A DNA stretch of 64,000 bases, taken from the NCBI RefSeq assembly GCF_023898315.1, contig NC_064616.1, forward strand, positions 546,769,602 to 546,833,601, written 5' to 3'. The translations under genes and the position numbers were made by a program. This document shows positions 1 through 11,139 of this stretch, piece by piece. The DNA comes from Schistocerca nitens. Its lineage: Eukaryota; Arthropoda; Insecta; Orthoptera; Acrididae. Below the pieces are notes generated by a model. That model worked only from the letters and a program-made list of their open reading frames with translations, ran no database searches and was not told the origin of the DNA. Every line of letters starts with the position of its first letter. The stretch's first letter is position 1.

Positions 1-609
1 ACGTGTGCTGGACTGTTGTTGAAATTGCTCGTCAATATTTTCTACAGTTTTAGTCTCCAGTTATTTATTTTAAAGTTTATTTGTGTTAATATTTTCTGTA
101 AAAGTAACTTATTAGTGGATTTTCATTAATCTTCCTGTGTTAATGACTCGAGTGCTCTGTAACTTGTGAGTGTGAATAAGTCGTTACTCCAAGCCTTATG
201 CCTCAGTAACGAGTCTACATTTTGCTGCGTGCAGTTGCAGCTGTAGCGGTTATAAAGCAAAGTGCTGACAAATTTATTTGTGCACTGTTGTAGAGTTATT
301 AAATTTAATAGTTTTCAGCGGTATTTAATGATGTTTGTGACAAAATAAGGATGTAATAAACTTTTGGAAACGGTCGCTCCCTGTGTTTTTTAGAGTTTCC
401 TGTGCGTTGAAGTTCTTTAGAAAATTTTGTGCTTTAGTATTAAGCTGACGTTTCTTATGATTTCTAATGAAATACTTCAGTACAATTTTAATTCAGTGTT
501 TTAACTTCGTTGAGTGTTCCAGTGGCCGCTTGAATTTTTGGTTATAGCTACTAATTTTTTTAAGTTTTGTTGGTATTGGTATTAGTTGTACTTTAGTAGT
601 ATTAAACTA
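1..609. other. Unassigned AT-rich sequence
   Basis: There is no open frame of note and no recognisable RNA or repeat. It is T-rich on the plus strand and ends abruptly at about 610, where the Tc1-like relic and the left inverted arm begin. It could be a non-coding end of an element, but nothing in it shows this. Confidence 0.4.
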
Positions 610-1300
610 AACGCTGAACTGCATGCACGACGATCCTTCGTGAAACAAGAGCTCAGCGAAAACAACGTTTTATACCGGCTAGCATATGCGGAGCTCCATC
701 TGAGGACGTCGTGGGACAATGTCATTTTCACTGATGAGAAGGTGTTTTCCACCAGTAACGACGGTCCACGAATCGTTTACAGGCCGCAAGGGACTCGCCA
801 TCGACGTGAATATGTAACCACAACGAGAAGAAGTAGCCGACTATCTGTTACCTGGCAGGGTTGGATTTCTGCGAGAGGGGCGGGAATTCTTCACAGGATA
901 GAAGGAACTCTGGACAGAGGCAGTATGCCCACATATCGGATAATATGATGCTTCCGTAAGTGCGAATGCTGTACGCAGTAGGGGACGTCACATTCCAAGA
1001 GGATTATTCTCCCATTCACAAGTCTGCATTTGTTCAGTAGCGGCTCTCCACGATTGGCGTCAACGTCATGCACTGGCCGCCACGGGCGGCTGATATGAAC
1101 CCCATGGAAAACATGTGAGCTGAGGTCGCCAGAACATTAACAGAGGTCTGGCTACGAAAGCAACCAACTACTGCGGACGCTCTTTGGGACTGCGTCCTGG
1201 AAGCCTGGGAGGAAGTTGCTGCTTCCGACGGCTTATACATTCTATGCCAAGACGCATGATAGAAATACAAAATAATGAAGAATTCTGGATAAAATATTAG
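610..1300 (+). pseudogene. Tc1-like transposase relic (left inverted arm)
   Basis: The reading frame recalls a Tc1/mariner DDE transposase, which cuts and pastes its own element at TA dinucleotides. The segment from 615 to about 920 reads through ELHARRS, then AELHLR.SWD and VIFTDEKVFST, the region of the first catalytic Asp. Further on, in another frame, 1067-1290 gives MHWPPR.ADMNPMENM and a C-terminal SMPRRMIE-type end. Frameshifts and stops break it (for example TGA in place of Trp after MENM at about 1118). It lacks the N-terminal helix-turn-helix part because the similarity to the 9030-10045 copy starts only at about 610. It is inactive. Confidence 0.8.
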
Positions 1301-2690
1301 AATCTTTAAAATGTTTTGTTATGTCTTCTTTGTCGTCATTTTTCCTCATTGGGAGCTAGTGGAAGATCGCGTGGCAACATAAAAGATACAATGTGGGTTA
1401 GTTTTCCTTTGAGTTGAGTTTTTAATTCAAGTGGGTTTCTTTTATAATATTCTATATTGATTTCATTTATACCCTGTCTAGATACTTACAAACTAATCAG
1501 AGTATATGGACTCTGTCACAGTAGTTTTTGTTATTTCAAATGCATCTCTCTCTTCCCCTCCATCCGTGAATACACCCTCCGTTCTCCACTCAATACGCAA
1601 ACGATTTCATATTTTGTTTACTCGTTGTTAATATCCACTCTATTCTCTCTCCCACTCTCTCTGTCTGACACTATCGCCGCAAGTGCCCTTCTATTCCATT
1701 CCCCCAAAACATTATAATCAAAACTAGCGTGTTCCATTGACGCTACATTTTCTCTTTTAATTGCTGCTGTCTTTACTATCTATCATTCGTCTCAACATCT
1801 ATGAAACCGTATTCTTTGATCTACCCTTCACTATAACCCACTCATCGTACTGAAAACAGTCCTTCCTTATCTCTCGGTCCTAAGATAAAACGAACTGTGG
1901 CACACATCTAAATAAGCAATACTTCGCAAGCATATCACGCTTATACTTTCCACTTCTGCACTTCCATCCATTCCCAGATCCCGCCCTCCTTCGTGTTACC
2001 TGTACCTTGACATCTGCATCTACATCTAAATGAATACTCTGCAGTTCATAATTTTGTGCTTCGCAGGGTTCTGAGGTCTGGGGGATTAATCTTGTATTGA
2101 TGTGTAAAACGTGTAGGTTCACATCTCATGTCAGGCGTAGATTTTTAACACAAAAAGTAACTCTCCTTCACCCCTAATAACGCCAAGTGCAGAACGCCAG
2201 TAACATCCGTAGTTCAACATCCGCAGTAAAGATAACATCCCTTCGCAGCCGACTGGGGCAGAGCAGCATTCGTCTGAGCTGTGACAGATGGAGAAACCCC
2301 AGAAGGCAGAGACTCTGTCACCAGCAACCCATCGTAAACTAAAAAATGTATTTCATTTAATGAACCGATGGCCATGTAAGTTCACAAGGCTCTTACTTTA
2401 TTTGAATCTGAGACGTTGAAAATTGTGGTGCTGGACTGGGATTCGAATTTGATTTCACTGTGTTCCCCATATTGCAAACTCCTCTGGGCCTCCTCGAAAG
2501 GCAACTATCAGGTTTCGAATCCTGATCAGCACAAAATATTCATTATTTCATTTCAAGCCCTAGCATGTGCACTAGGAACTACTAGTGAAAATAGTTGCAT
2601 TTTCAACGTCTCTTCGTGCGTTGTCAGCTGTAAGGTGTTCGTTTCAACTCACAGCCACATAATGAGCTTTTTATCACTCCTCCGAAAAAA
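610..2690 (+). repeat. Left arm of a ~2.1-2.5 kb inverted duplication
   Basis: Read on the plus strand it matches the reverse complement of about 7235-9730 in the same order: transposase relic, T-rich spacer, a short LINE 3' fragment with CATCTA units (about 2005-2080), then a segment ending in ACTCACAGCCACAT near 2655. The arms look roughly 90 percent or more alike by eye. The left arm lacks the 424-bp tRNA-like insertion found at 8290-8713 in the other arm, so it preserves the empty site (near 1600-1612). Confidence 0.8.
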
Positions 2691-3289
2691 ACTCTATTCT
2701 TTGGCACCTTTTGTTTCAGCCTGATGTGGTAAAGACATTAATTAGCCTGTTTTTATGAAAGATGCCTACAATTCCCCTTATAAACTGTAGTTTTTCAGCC
2801 TTTCGTCGCAGAAACAGCCATACCCATTTTGCAACCCGATCCTCATTTAGTGATCACATTACAACCTTGTGTGCTACCAAGCCTGATGTCCGTTACTTCC
2901 TGTTAAAATACGACATTTACATCGACTGCATACAGAAAGACTTTTAAAGGTTGTAACTTAATAATCCTATGAAATTTATTAATATTCGAAGTTGCGTGCT
3001 TATAGACCTGTAGTGGAATTGTGTTTGCTACACAGGAGCTATGCTTCCACAACATTTTGATATCAATCATAAAACTCAACTCTAAAACAAACGAAAAATC
3101 ACTTCGAAAAACACTGTGAATACATTTCTGAAAGTACATTTATAGAAGTCACTTGATGGCTGAGCTAAAAACATTCGTCGTCCGGCAGTCGATTAGCCGT
3201 GTGTCCTTTTGTTGAGGTAGTGTCTACCAAAGTGGCATCTTCCTGAATAAAACCATCTTTTGAGATCCTAGCATTGCTGTCTCGATTTT
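2691..3289. other. Unassigned sequence between inverted arm and ORF1 relic
   Basis: Short open stretches occur on both strands (plus 2762-2947, minus 2903-3139), but none has recognisable motifs. It may be the 3' continuation of the minus-strand ORF1 relic above it; I cannot show that. Confidence 0.3.
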
Positions 3290-4330
3290 TGACGTGTTCA
3301 TTGTTTCTTCTTCAATATTGGATTATGCATTGTCTACCCAGGTTGCTGGGAGGTGCTTTGCCGATATGATTGCTGACTCTTCAAGAGAATGAAAATTGAC
3401 CTTTTGGTTGTCAGTTTCCGTTAGGGGTTTTGCAGTTTCATCAGAATTCAGACATTCATAAACCGAAATATTTTTCAGAACTAATCGATCACTAAATGTT
3501 GACAGCTTGCGGGACGCGTTCTCAGATGCTTTTTGGATGAGCTTGCCGCCTGTCAACTTCACCTTATCGTGTAGGACTCCTGCAGTCTGCTGTGCACCTT
3601 GGTGCGCAAGCCTCGGTTTTTATTTGTCTTCGTAGGGCTCCCTCATGGTGGGCTTTGCTCGTTGTCTACTGAAACTTCTGGCTGTCAAGCGGTGCTTCAG
3701 GCATCGACTGATGATGAGTCTGCTTGTTGCGCTCTATAAACCTGTTCCTCAATGGCTACGATAGGTGATCGTTGTATTCTATAACTTTGGTGGGTGCTGT
3801 TATGATGTTTCGACGGTTTTCGTGGTTGAGTCTTGCCAATATTGTCATATTGGGGGGGGGGGGGGGGAGGGAGAAATTCGGCGGTCTCGCCGGTGGACAG
3901 CTGCGCCACTCACCTGTACTCGCTTTTGACACGGACGTGTTAGTTGAGTTGCAAGTGGAACACGCTCTAGGCTGGTCGTCATACATTTCTGTAGCAGGAT
4001 ATCCGCAAACGTTAATGTATGACGGAATATCTGTCGGTAATTCAACTTTCATTTCAGTACAGGAAACTTAGACGCGTTGGACCATCATTCGGCAATGTTA
4101 CTGAATACTTTAGCATGTGGGGATATAGCAGTATTAATCTTGTTACGCGTCACTTCGAATGGAAGTTCAAATATTCGAATAATGTTGATGCCAAGATCTG
4201 CATCAGGAACTGAAACATCTCCAATATTCCCATCCCAGTATTTAAACTTCATCATTCCACCACGGGATTCAACTACTTTCTCACGTAATTACGAACCAAC
4301 CGGCTTGATGAAGTTAACTTTACTGACAAT
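3290..4330 (-). pseudogene. Retroelement ORF1 (gag-like) relic with decayed zinc knuckle
   Basis: The minus strand reads as a broken gag-like ORF1. From about 4270 downward one frame gives GINIIRIFELPFEVTRNKIN and then AKVFSNIAE followed by a stop. Another frame, from 4052, gives PTDIPSYINVCGYPA and QPRACSTCNSTN. This order (an RNA-binding-like segment, a 'VELPTDIPSY' strand, then CX2C) is typical of ORF1 proteins of LINEs and related elements, whose knuckles bind the element RNA. The His/Cys half of the knuckle is missing. A run of about 18 G on the plus strand at 3850-3868 follows, making a poly-Pro frame. Downstream pieces (3697-3909, 3323-3562) are polar and rich in Ser and Glu. Several frameshifts make it non-functional. 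Family assignment is inference. Confidence 0.5.
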
Positions 4331-4399
4331 CGAGTGATTGATACCGATAATATCTTCAGTTAGTATCTTAACTTCCTCTTGTAACCATTTCGAACATGT

Positions 4400-4579
4400 A
4401 CACTTGACAGCAAAAAAGTGGGTCACTTCCGAATACAACCAACATAACGTAGCTGTGTTGCAGGTCCTCTAAACACCAAAACCCCTGTGGGGTACAGTCG
4501 TTTGACTACTCACAATGGGTACTGCAAGAGACTACAAGAGACCAAACGTCTTTACTGCAGTAAGTCTAAGCGCCAACTA
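4400..4579 (-). repeat. Distal part of B-box-like repeat region, beyond the Tc1 insertion
   Basis: Its reverse complement aligns with plus-strand 12250-12430: both contain ACCCATTGTG, then ATGTTGGTTG and later TGACCCACTTTT. It continues the repeat copy found at 5758-7100, so the Tc1 element at 4580-5757 interrupts that copy. Confidence 0.65.
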
Positions 4580-5757
4580 CACTCCTGCAAATGGAAAAAA
4601 GAACACATTGACACCGGTGTGTCAGACCCACCATACTTGCTCCGGACACCGCGAGAGGGCTGTACAAGCAATGATCACACGCACGGCACAGCGGACACTC
4701 CAGGAACCGCGGTGTTGGCCGTCGAATGGCGCTAGCTGCGCAGCATTTGTGCACCGCCGCCGTCAGTGTCAGCCAGTTTGCCGTGGCATACGGAGCTCCA
4801 TCGCAGTCTTTAACACTGGTAGCATGCCGCGACAGCGTGGACGTGAACCGTATGTGCAGTTGACGGACTTTGAGCGAGGGCGTATAGTGGCATGCGGGAG
4901 GCCGGGTGGACGTACCGCCGAATTGCTCAACACGTGGGGCGTGAGGTCTCCACAGTACATCGATGTTGTCGCCAGTGGTCGGCGGAAGGTGCACGTGCCC
5001 GTCGACCTGGGACCGGACCGCAGCGACGCACGGATGCACACCAAGACCGTAGGATCCTACGCAGTGCCGTAGGGGACCGCACCGCCACTTCCCAGCAAAT
5101 TAGGGACACTGTTGCTCCTGGGGTATCGGCGAGGACCATTCGCAACCGTCTCCATGAAGCTGGGCTACGGTCCCGCACACCGTTAGGCCGTCTTCCGCTC
5201 ACGCCCCAACATCGTGCAGCCCGCTTCCAGTGGTGTCGCAACAGGCGTGAATGGAGGGACGAATGGAGACGTGTCGTCTTCAGCGATGAGAGTCGCTTCT
5301 GCCTTGGTGCCAATGATGGTCGTATGCGTGTTTGGCGCCGTGCAGGTGAGCGCCACAATCAGGACTGCTTACGACCGAGGCACACAGGGCCAACACCCGG
5401 CATCATGGTGTGGGGAGCGATCTCCTACACTGGCCGTACACCACTGGTGATCGTCGAGGGGACACTGAATAGTGCACGGTACATCCAAACCGTCATCGAA
5501 CCCATCGTTCTACTACATCCAGCATCTCTACGATCGTCTCCATGGGAGAATAGCAGCCTGCATTGCTGCGAAAGGTGGATATACACTGTACTAGTGCCGA
5601 CATTGTGCATGCTCTGTTGCCTGTGTCTATGTGCCTGTGGTTCTGTCAGTGTGACAGTGTGATCATGTGATGTATCTGACCCCAGGAATGTGTCAATAAA
5701 GTTTCCCCTTCCTGGGACAATGAATTCACGGTGTTCTTATTTCAATTTCCAGGAGTG
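4580..5757 (+). mobile_element. Tc1-like transposon, internally deleted copy
   Basis: The element is bounded by TA target duplications (4578-4579 and 5758-5759) and ends CACTCCTGCAAATGGAAA at the left and the inverted TTTCAATTTCCAGGAGTG at the right. It is 1178 bp long, against 1417 bp for its near-identical sibling at 52903-54319. About 240 bp are missing near 5510, removing the second catalytic Asp and the Glu. A one-base deletion near 4890 (GTGG for GTGGG) also breaks the frame early. It is a non-autonomous derivative that could have moved only with transposase supplied in trans. It sits inside the old B-box repeat copy, so it is the younger of the two. Confidence 0.93.
4826..5660 (+). pseudogene. 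Broken Tc1-like transposase in the deleted copy
   Basis: The start MPRQRGREPYVQLTDFERGR is intact and gives the first helix of the DNA-binding domain. The frame then shifts near 4890. From 4892 the second frame restores REAGWTYRRIAQHVGRE and runs through TPQHRAARFQW and VVFSDESRFCLG (first catalytic Asp) to VEGTLNSARYIQTVIEPIV. There a ~240-bp deletion joins it out of frame to the C-terminal tail. The second Asp (QDNARPH in the sibling) and the Glu (SPIEH) are absent, so no catalysis is possible. Without the deletion the family length is about 339 residues. Confidence 0.9.
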
Positions 5758-7100
5758 TAATATCGTCATACAAAACATATTAGAAAACACGTTCTTACCG
5801 ATGAGACACACCATAACACCCATAAACCAACCTTAATTACAACAATTGACATTCCAGAAGTTCTCAGAAAACGGGATATTTTACATATATCGTACAGTAG
5901 TCCCTAGTCAAAATTAAATACTTGAGACAATCTATGGAGTTACAAAGCTGTACGGTAAGTGAAAAAACGTTTTCCGCTCTCGAAAAGGTTTTCCATCCAC
6001 GTGCTGAACGTCACTAAACGGCGAGTGGCTCTGGAAACTGGATATTGGACGAACTAGTAAAAAAACACGATTAACGGCAACAAGAACTCTACGGAAACTT
6101 CAACATTAACAACGAATCACCAGTAATATCATTTTTCTCGTAACACATCAACAGCTACGTTTACAGAAATCTGAACTATAAATGACATGACCAACGTCGT
6201 CGTTATCGACCTGGATTCAAACCCAGCACCTATAGCCATTGCTAACTAAGCTAGGCTTTGTTTGTGCCTTATTGACACCCAATCATTAATCATAAAGAGA
6301 CGTGAAGTGTAGACGTTTGCACCAGTATCAGTTATCAATTCAGATCCCGAGAGTAAATGACGAAAATGTTTGTACTTAACTGGGAATCCTGTCATAATAG
6401 TTAGCTTCCGGGGAACTAGCCCCAACGACGTTTAATATGGTGTCATTCACAAGGAACAAGGTACGCTCATGTTTAAAACTGAAATGCCATCATGTAAAGC
6501 TTGTGACAAGGATGCGAACCCAGCACATAATCGGATTGTTAACGAAGTACGTAAAATCAGAACGTAAATATCAAATGTTTTCACCAACAGCGAGATGTTG
6601 GAATCTTAAATGACTATAGAATTGTTTTTACCTGACTGGTTCTAATGGCTCTGGGCACTATGGGACTTAACTGCTGTGGTCATCAGTCCCCTAGAACTTA
6701 GAACTACTTAAACCTAACTAACCTAAGGACATCACACACATCCATGCCCGAGGCAGGATTCGAAGCTGCGACCGTAGCGGTCCCGCGGTTCCAGACTGTA
6801 GCGCCTAGAACCGCGCGGCCATTCCGTGCCTGACTGGGATTCAAACCCAGCATCTAGCGCCGTCGTTTTCTAGCCAAGAACAGACGATAAATAGCTATTG
6901 TTGGTTCACGAGTAGCGAGATGTGCGCAAGTTTAGGTAGACATCGGGCGAAGAAACGTTCTCTGCTGAATGGAATTCAAACCGCGCACACGTGGTCGTGA
7001 AGACACTTTAACTACCAAATTCTTATCCTGTAATAGCTACGAGTGGCATGTTTGTACTTTCAATGATGTGATGGAAAGTACTCTGCCGGCTAGAAGTTGA
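5758..7100 (-). repeat. Degenerate tandem repeat with tRNA B-box-like motifs (minus copy)
   Basis: The reverse complement aligns at roughly 70-75 percent by eye with plus-strand 11140-12250. Every 130-190 bases there is a motif close to GGGTTTGAATCC on the minus strand (near 6214, 6509, 6836 and 6965). This resembles the B box / T arm of tRNA genes. Between them are repeated spacers containing GGTG.AAA and GATTTTACGTACTT. A SINE interrupts the array at 6640-6828. There is no coding signal. Confidence 0.6.
6640..6828 (-). mobile_element. tRNA-derived SINE, common family
   Basis: Flanked by a 9-bp target duplication CCTGACTGG (6631-6639 and 6829-6837). Read on the minus strand it has a tRNA-like head with a B box (GGTTCGAATCC type, here mutated to GCTTCGAATCC), GCCTCGGGCATGGATGTGTG, a body with TTAGGTTAGTTAGGTTTAAG, GGGGACTGATGACC and GTCCCATAGTGC, and an AT-rich end. 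Confidence 0.92.
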
Positions 7101-8289
7101 ATCCACAACATATCGTCGTTGGTGATCACAACGAACACAACGTCAAACCAAAATCCGTTTTCGCCAGTAGGATGGAATGTTTGAAACTGAAAAGATGTAA
7201 GGTACGTTTGATCTTGTAATGTTGTGATAAAAAGATCATCATGTGGCTGTGAGTTGAAACGAATACGTTACAGCTGACAACGCACGAAGAGACGTTGAAA
7301 ATGACACTATTTTTCAGTAGTAGATCCTAGTGCACATACTAGGGCTTGAAACGAAATAACGAATATTTTGTGCTGATCAGGTTTCGAAACCAGATAGGTG
7401 CCTTTCGAGGAGGCCAGGAAGAGTTTGCAATCTTGGGGAACACAGTGAAATCGAATTCGAATCCCAGTCCAACACCACAGTTTCCAACGTCTCAGATTCA
7501 AATAAAGTAAGAGCCTTGAGAACTTACATGGCCATCGGTTCATTAAAAGAAATACCTTTTTTAGTTTACGATGGGTGACTGAGTCTCTGCCTTCTGGGGT
7601 TTCTCCATCTGTCACAGCTCAAACGAATGCCACTCTGCCCCAGTCGGCTGCGAAGGGATGTTATCTTAGTGCGGATGTTGAACTACGGATGTTACTGGCG
7701 TTCTGCACTTAGCGTTACTAGGGGTGAAGGAGAGTTACTTTTTGTGCTACAAATCTACGCCTGACGTGAAATGTGAACCTACACGTTTTACATATCAATA
7801 CAAGATTAATCCCCTGACCGCAGAACCCCCTGACAAGCACAAAATTATGAACTGCAGAGTATTCATTTCGATGCAGATGCAGATGTCAAGAGACGGGTAC
7901 CACGAAGGAGGGCGGGATCTGGGAATGGATGGAAGTGCAGAAGTGCAAAATATATGCGTGAAATGCTTGCAAAATTTTGCTTACTTAGATGTGTGCCACA
8001 GTTCGTTTTATCTTAGCACCGAGAGATAAGGACTGTTTTCAGTACGAAGAGTGGGTTATAGGGAAGGGTAGATCAAAGAATACGGTTTCATAGATGTTGA
8101 GTAGAATGATAGATAGTAAAGACTGCAGCAATTAAAAGAGAAAATGTAGCGTCAATGGACAAGGCTAGATTTTTGTATAATGTTTTGGGGGAATGGAATA
8201 GAAGGGCACTTGCGGTGATAGTGTCAGACAGAGAGAGTGTGAGAAAGAATAGAGTGAATATTATAAACGAGTAAACATAACATGAAATC

Positions 8290-8713
8290 AGAATGAGATT
8301 TTCACCCTGCAGCGGAGTGTGCGATGATACGAAATTTCCTGGCAGATTAAAACTGTGTGCCCGATCGAGAATCGAACTCGGGACCTTTGCATTTCGCGGG
8401 CAAGTGCTCTACCATCTGAGCACACTCCACTGCAGAGTGAAAATCTAATTCTGGAAACATCCCCCAGGCTGTGGCTAAGCCATGTCTCCCCAATATCCTT
8501 TATTTCTGGAGTGCTAGTTCTGCATGGTTCGCAGGAGAGGTTCTGTAAAGTTTGGAAGGTAGGAGACGAGATACTGGCAGAAGTAAGGCTGTGAGTACCG
8601 GACGCGAGTCGTGCTTTGGTAGCTCAGATGGTAGAGCACTTGACCGGGAAAGGCAAAGGTCCCGAGTTCTAGTCTCGGTCGGGCACACAGTTTTAATCTG
8701 CCAGGAAGTTTCA
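8290..8713 (+). mobile_element. Composite repeat with two opposed tRNA-like sequences
   Basis: Inserted between near-perfect 12-bp duplications (8278-8289 and 8714-8725, TAACATGAAATC / TAATATGAAATC). The uninterrupted site is visible in the left inverted arm. A tRNA-like sequence at about 8609-8683 on the plus strand has the A-box-like GGTAGCTCAGATGGTAGAGC and a B box near GAGTTCTAGTCTC. A second, on the minus strand at about 8360-8430, has GAGTTCGATTCTCG. Each leads into a shared tail (CACAGTTTTAATCTGCCAGG) pointing outwards. Pol III transcription of such units is the usual inference. It is a SINE-like or fold-back element rather than a tRNA gene. Confidence 0.8.
8609..8683 (+). tRNA. tRNA-like pseudogene inside composite repeat
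   Basis: The D-arm (TAGCTCAGATGGTAGAGC) and T-arm regions are recognisable. The anticodon stem is damaged (TTGACC...GGCAA) compared with the intact TTGCC-loop-GGCAA at 16432-16500. In the intact version the loop CGCGAAA would present CGA, but position 33 is G instead of the near-universal T. It is a repeat component, not a working tRNA. Confidence 0.5.
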
Positions 8714-9029
8714 TAATATGAAATCGTTTGCGTATTGTGAGGAGAACGGAGGGTGTATTCATGGATGAAGGGGAAGAGACAGATGTATCTGAATTAACAA
8801 AAACTACTGTGACGGAGTCTATATACGCTGATTAATTTGTAGGTATCTAGACAGGGTATAAATGAAATCAATATAGAATATTATTAAAAAGAAACCCACC
8901 TGAATTAAAAAGTCACCTAAAAGGAAAACTAAGCCATATTGTGTCTTTTATGTTACCACGCGATCTTCCACTAGCTCCCAATGAGGAAAAATGACGACAA
9001 AGAAGACATAACAAAACATTTTAAAGACT

Positions 9030-10045
9030 CTAATATTTTATCCAGAATCCTTCATTATTTTGTACTTCTATCATGCGTCTTGGCATAGAATGGATAAGCC
9101 GTCCGACGTAACAGCCCGAAGAAGCAACTTCCTCCCAGGCTTCCAGGACGCAGTCCCAAAGAGCGTCCGCAGTAGTTGGTTGCTTTCGTAGCCAGACCTC
9201 TGTTAATGTTCTGGCGACCTCAGCCCACATGTTTTCCATGGGGTTCATATCAGCCGCCCGTGGCGGCCAGTGCATGACGTTGACGCCAGTCGTGGAGAGC
9301 CGCTGCTGAACAAATGCAGACTTGTGAATGGGAGAATGGTCCTCTTGGAATGTGACTTCCCCTTCGGCCTACAGCATTCGTTCTGACGGAAGCATAATAT
9401 TTTCCGATACGTAGGCATACTGCACTCTGTCCAGAGTTCCTTCTATCCTGTGAAGAATTCCCGCCCCTCTCGCAAAAATACAACCCCGGCAGGTTACAGA
9501 TAGTCGGCCACTTTTTCTCGTTGTGGTTATATATTCGCGTCGATGGCGAGTCCCTTGCGGCCTGTAAACGATTCGTCGACCGTTGTTCCTGTGGAAAACA
9601 CCTTCTCATCAGTGAAAATGACTTTGTCCCACGACGCCCTCAGATGGAGCTCCGAAAATGCTGGCCGGTTGTCTTCGCTGAGCTCTTGTTTCACGGCGGA
9701 TCGTCGTGCATGCAGTTCACCGTCCCTCAGCCTTCGGCGAATTGTGTCACTGGAGCCGGGGAAGTTGGTCCCCCGCCGCAACTGCTTCGCGTTCAGAAAG
9801 GGATTTTTTTCTGCTTCTTGACACTAGGTACCTGTCTTCCTGCTGTGAATTCACTGTCTTGCTCCCTGAGCCAGGAGCCCTGTTGGTGGTGCCTCTTCCA
9901 AGGTAGATCCTCCACCATCTCGTTGCAGTGGTATGTGGTACGCCCTACCGTCTCCCAGCTTCTCTGATGAAACATTTTCCTTCTTCAATGAGAGCGACGA
10001 CTCTTTCTCGAATAGATCTCTCCCAGTGAGCCACTACGGCAGACA
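9030..10045 (-). pseudogene. Tc1-like transposase relic (right inverted arm), nearly full length
   Basis: Minus strand from about 10020: SIRERVVALIEEGKC, REAGRR then a stop, GVPHTTATRWW (two helix-turn-helix motifs). Then come TIRRRLRDGELHARRSAVK, DKVIFTDEKVFST (first Asp), and near 9275 MHWPPRAADMNPMENMWAE with the Glu region, ending SMPRRMIEVQNNEG near 9050. The central stretch with the second Asp lies in a shifted frame (9250-9609). At least four frameshifts or stops are present. The N-terminal end abuts an unrelated retroelement-like tail at about 10050. The protein would have cut and pasted its element; it is now inactive. Confidence 0.85.
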
Positions 10046-10049
10046 GCCT

Positions 10050-10375
10050 GACGTGTATTTTTTTCCCTTTATTGATTTTTAATTCCCCCCGAAGTGGGCG
10101 GGCTGGCAGCAGCTTAGTACGCTGCTCTACAGCCTACAGACTTTTTAAAAACGGCCTGATGTGTATTTCTGATGGCCGCTCTTATACTGATGCCAGGAGA
10201 AGAGGTAAACATAATTACGTCAAACGGAGCGGCAGAGGCAGTGGCATGCGGCGCAGCCGTGCTGGCTCGTCCCGGGATGTTGGCCCACCAACGCCACCGC
10301 CAGCTCGCCACTTCCGTCTCTACCGACCTGGGCCGCAAGGCCAAGATCACCCCTTGAAGCATCAAAAGTTACACC
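10050..10375 (-). mobile_element. Probable retroelement 3' end (minus orientation)
   Basis: On the minus strand the GC-rich block 10375-10080 ends in AATAAAGGG followed by seven A, which looks like a polyadenylated insertion ending at about 10050. The block contains no recognisable protein domain. It abuts the transposase relic directly. The element family is unknown to me. Confidence 0.4.
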
Positions 10376-10639
10376 TAACCTAAACAAGTCAGTAGTACAA
10401 ACTAACGCAGCTACAGCTATTATGCTATAGCATGTGCAGGCACACCTACAGTTGACAATTCATTCAAATATTTGACGGACAGTACGTTCAAAAATACATT
10501 TATTTTAACATAGCTACCACAAAATATTTCACCTATCTAGCAGTAGCATGGCGCAGGAAACTATTGTTTCTTGTAAGCGCTCTGCATTAGATGTAGCGTT
10601 AAGAAAACGTGTATTCAACCTCGACAACTAAGCGGTATG

Positions 10640-10838
10640 GCTGGCCGAAGTGGCCGCGCGGTTCTGGCGCTGCAGTCTGGAACCGCGAGACCGCTACGGT
10701 CGCAGGTTCGAATCCTGCCTCGGGCATGGATGTGTGTGATGTCCTTAGGTTAGTTAGGTTTAACTAGTTCTAAGTTCTAGGGGACTAATGACCTCAGCAG
10801 TTGAGTCCCATAGTGCTCAGAGCCATTTGAACCATTTG
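10640..10838 (+). mobile_element. tRNA-derived SINE, common family (complete)
   Basis: A perfect 14-bp target duplication AACTAAGCGGTATG flanks it (10626-10639 and 10839-10852). It has the tRNA-like head with A-box region GTGGCCGCGCGGTTCTGGCG and B box GGTTCGAATCC, then TGCCTCGGGCATGG. The body carries TTAGGTTAGTTAGG and GGGGACTAATGACC, and the end is CATTTGAACCATTTG. This is the cleanest copy in the window and a good reference for the family. Confidence 0.96.
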
Positions 10839-11139
10839 AACTAAGCGGTATGTAAAAGTAAACAGGTTTGGCGGCAGCTTCTCCAAATAATAGTATATAC
10901 GTAATATATAATACACGATTTGTGCACTTATAACATGTACTCAGTTTCTCTGAAACAATACATGCTGCACGACGGAAATTACTTTCTGCTGAGGCACTTC
11001 ATTTACATCTCAATGATACACGACTACTAGAGAACACTGCTCTTTATGTCAGTCACTCCAGTTGTAAATTAACACCATGCTATCGCAGATATTAGGCAAC
11101 ACGTTACTATGGATGAGAAAGGCCTTAAGGTTTGCAATT

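Larger units (their letters stand above)
7235..9730 (-). repeat. Right arm of the inverted duplication
   Basis: Reverse complement of 610-2690, with an extra 424-bp tRNA-like element at 8290-8713. It contains the mirror of the short LINE 3' fragment (about 7812-7890) and continues without a break into the B-box-like repeat below 7235. The left arm stops at about 2690. The right arm also keeps the transposase N-terminus that the left arm lacks. Confidence 0.8.

Noticed and set aside
4566-5044. Minus-strand frames of 157 and 91 residues opposite the Tc1 transposase
   Set aside because: They are antisense shadows; the same frames recur opposite the second copy at 53854-54351.
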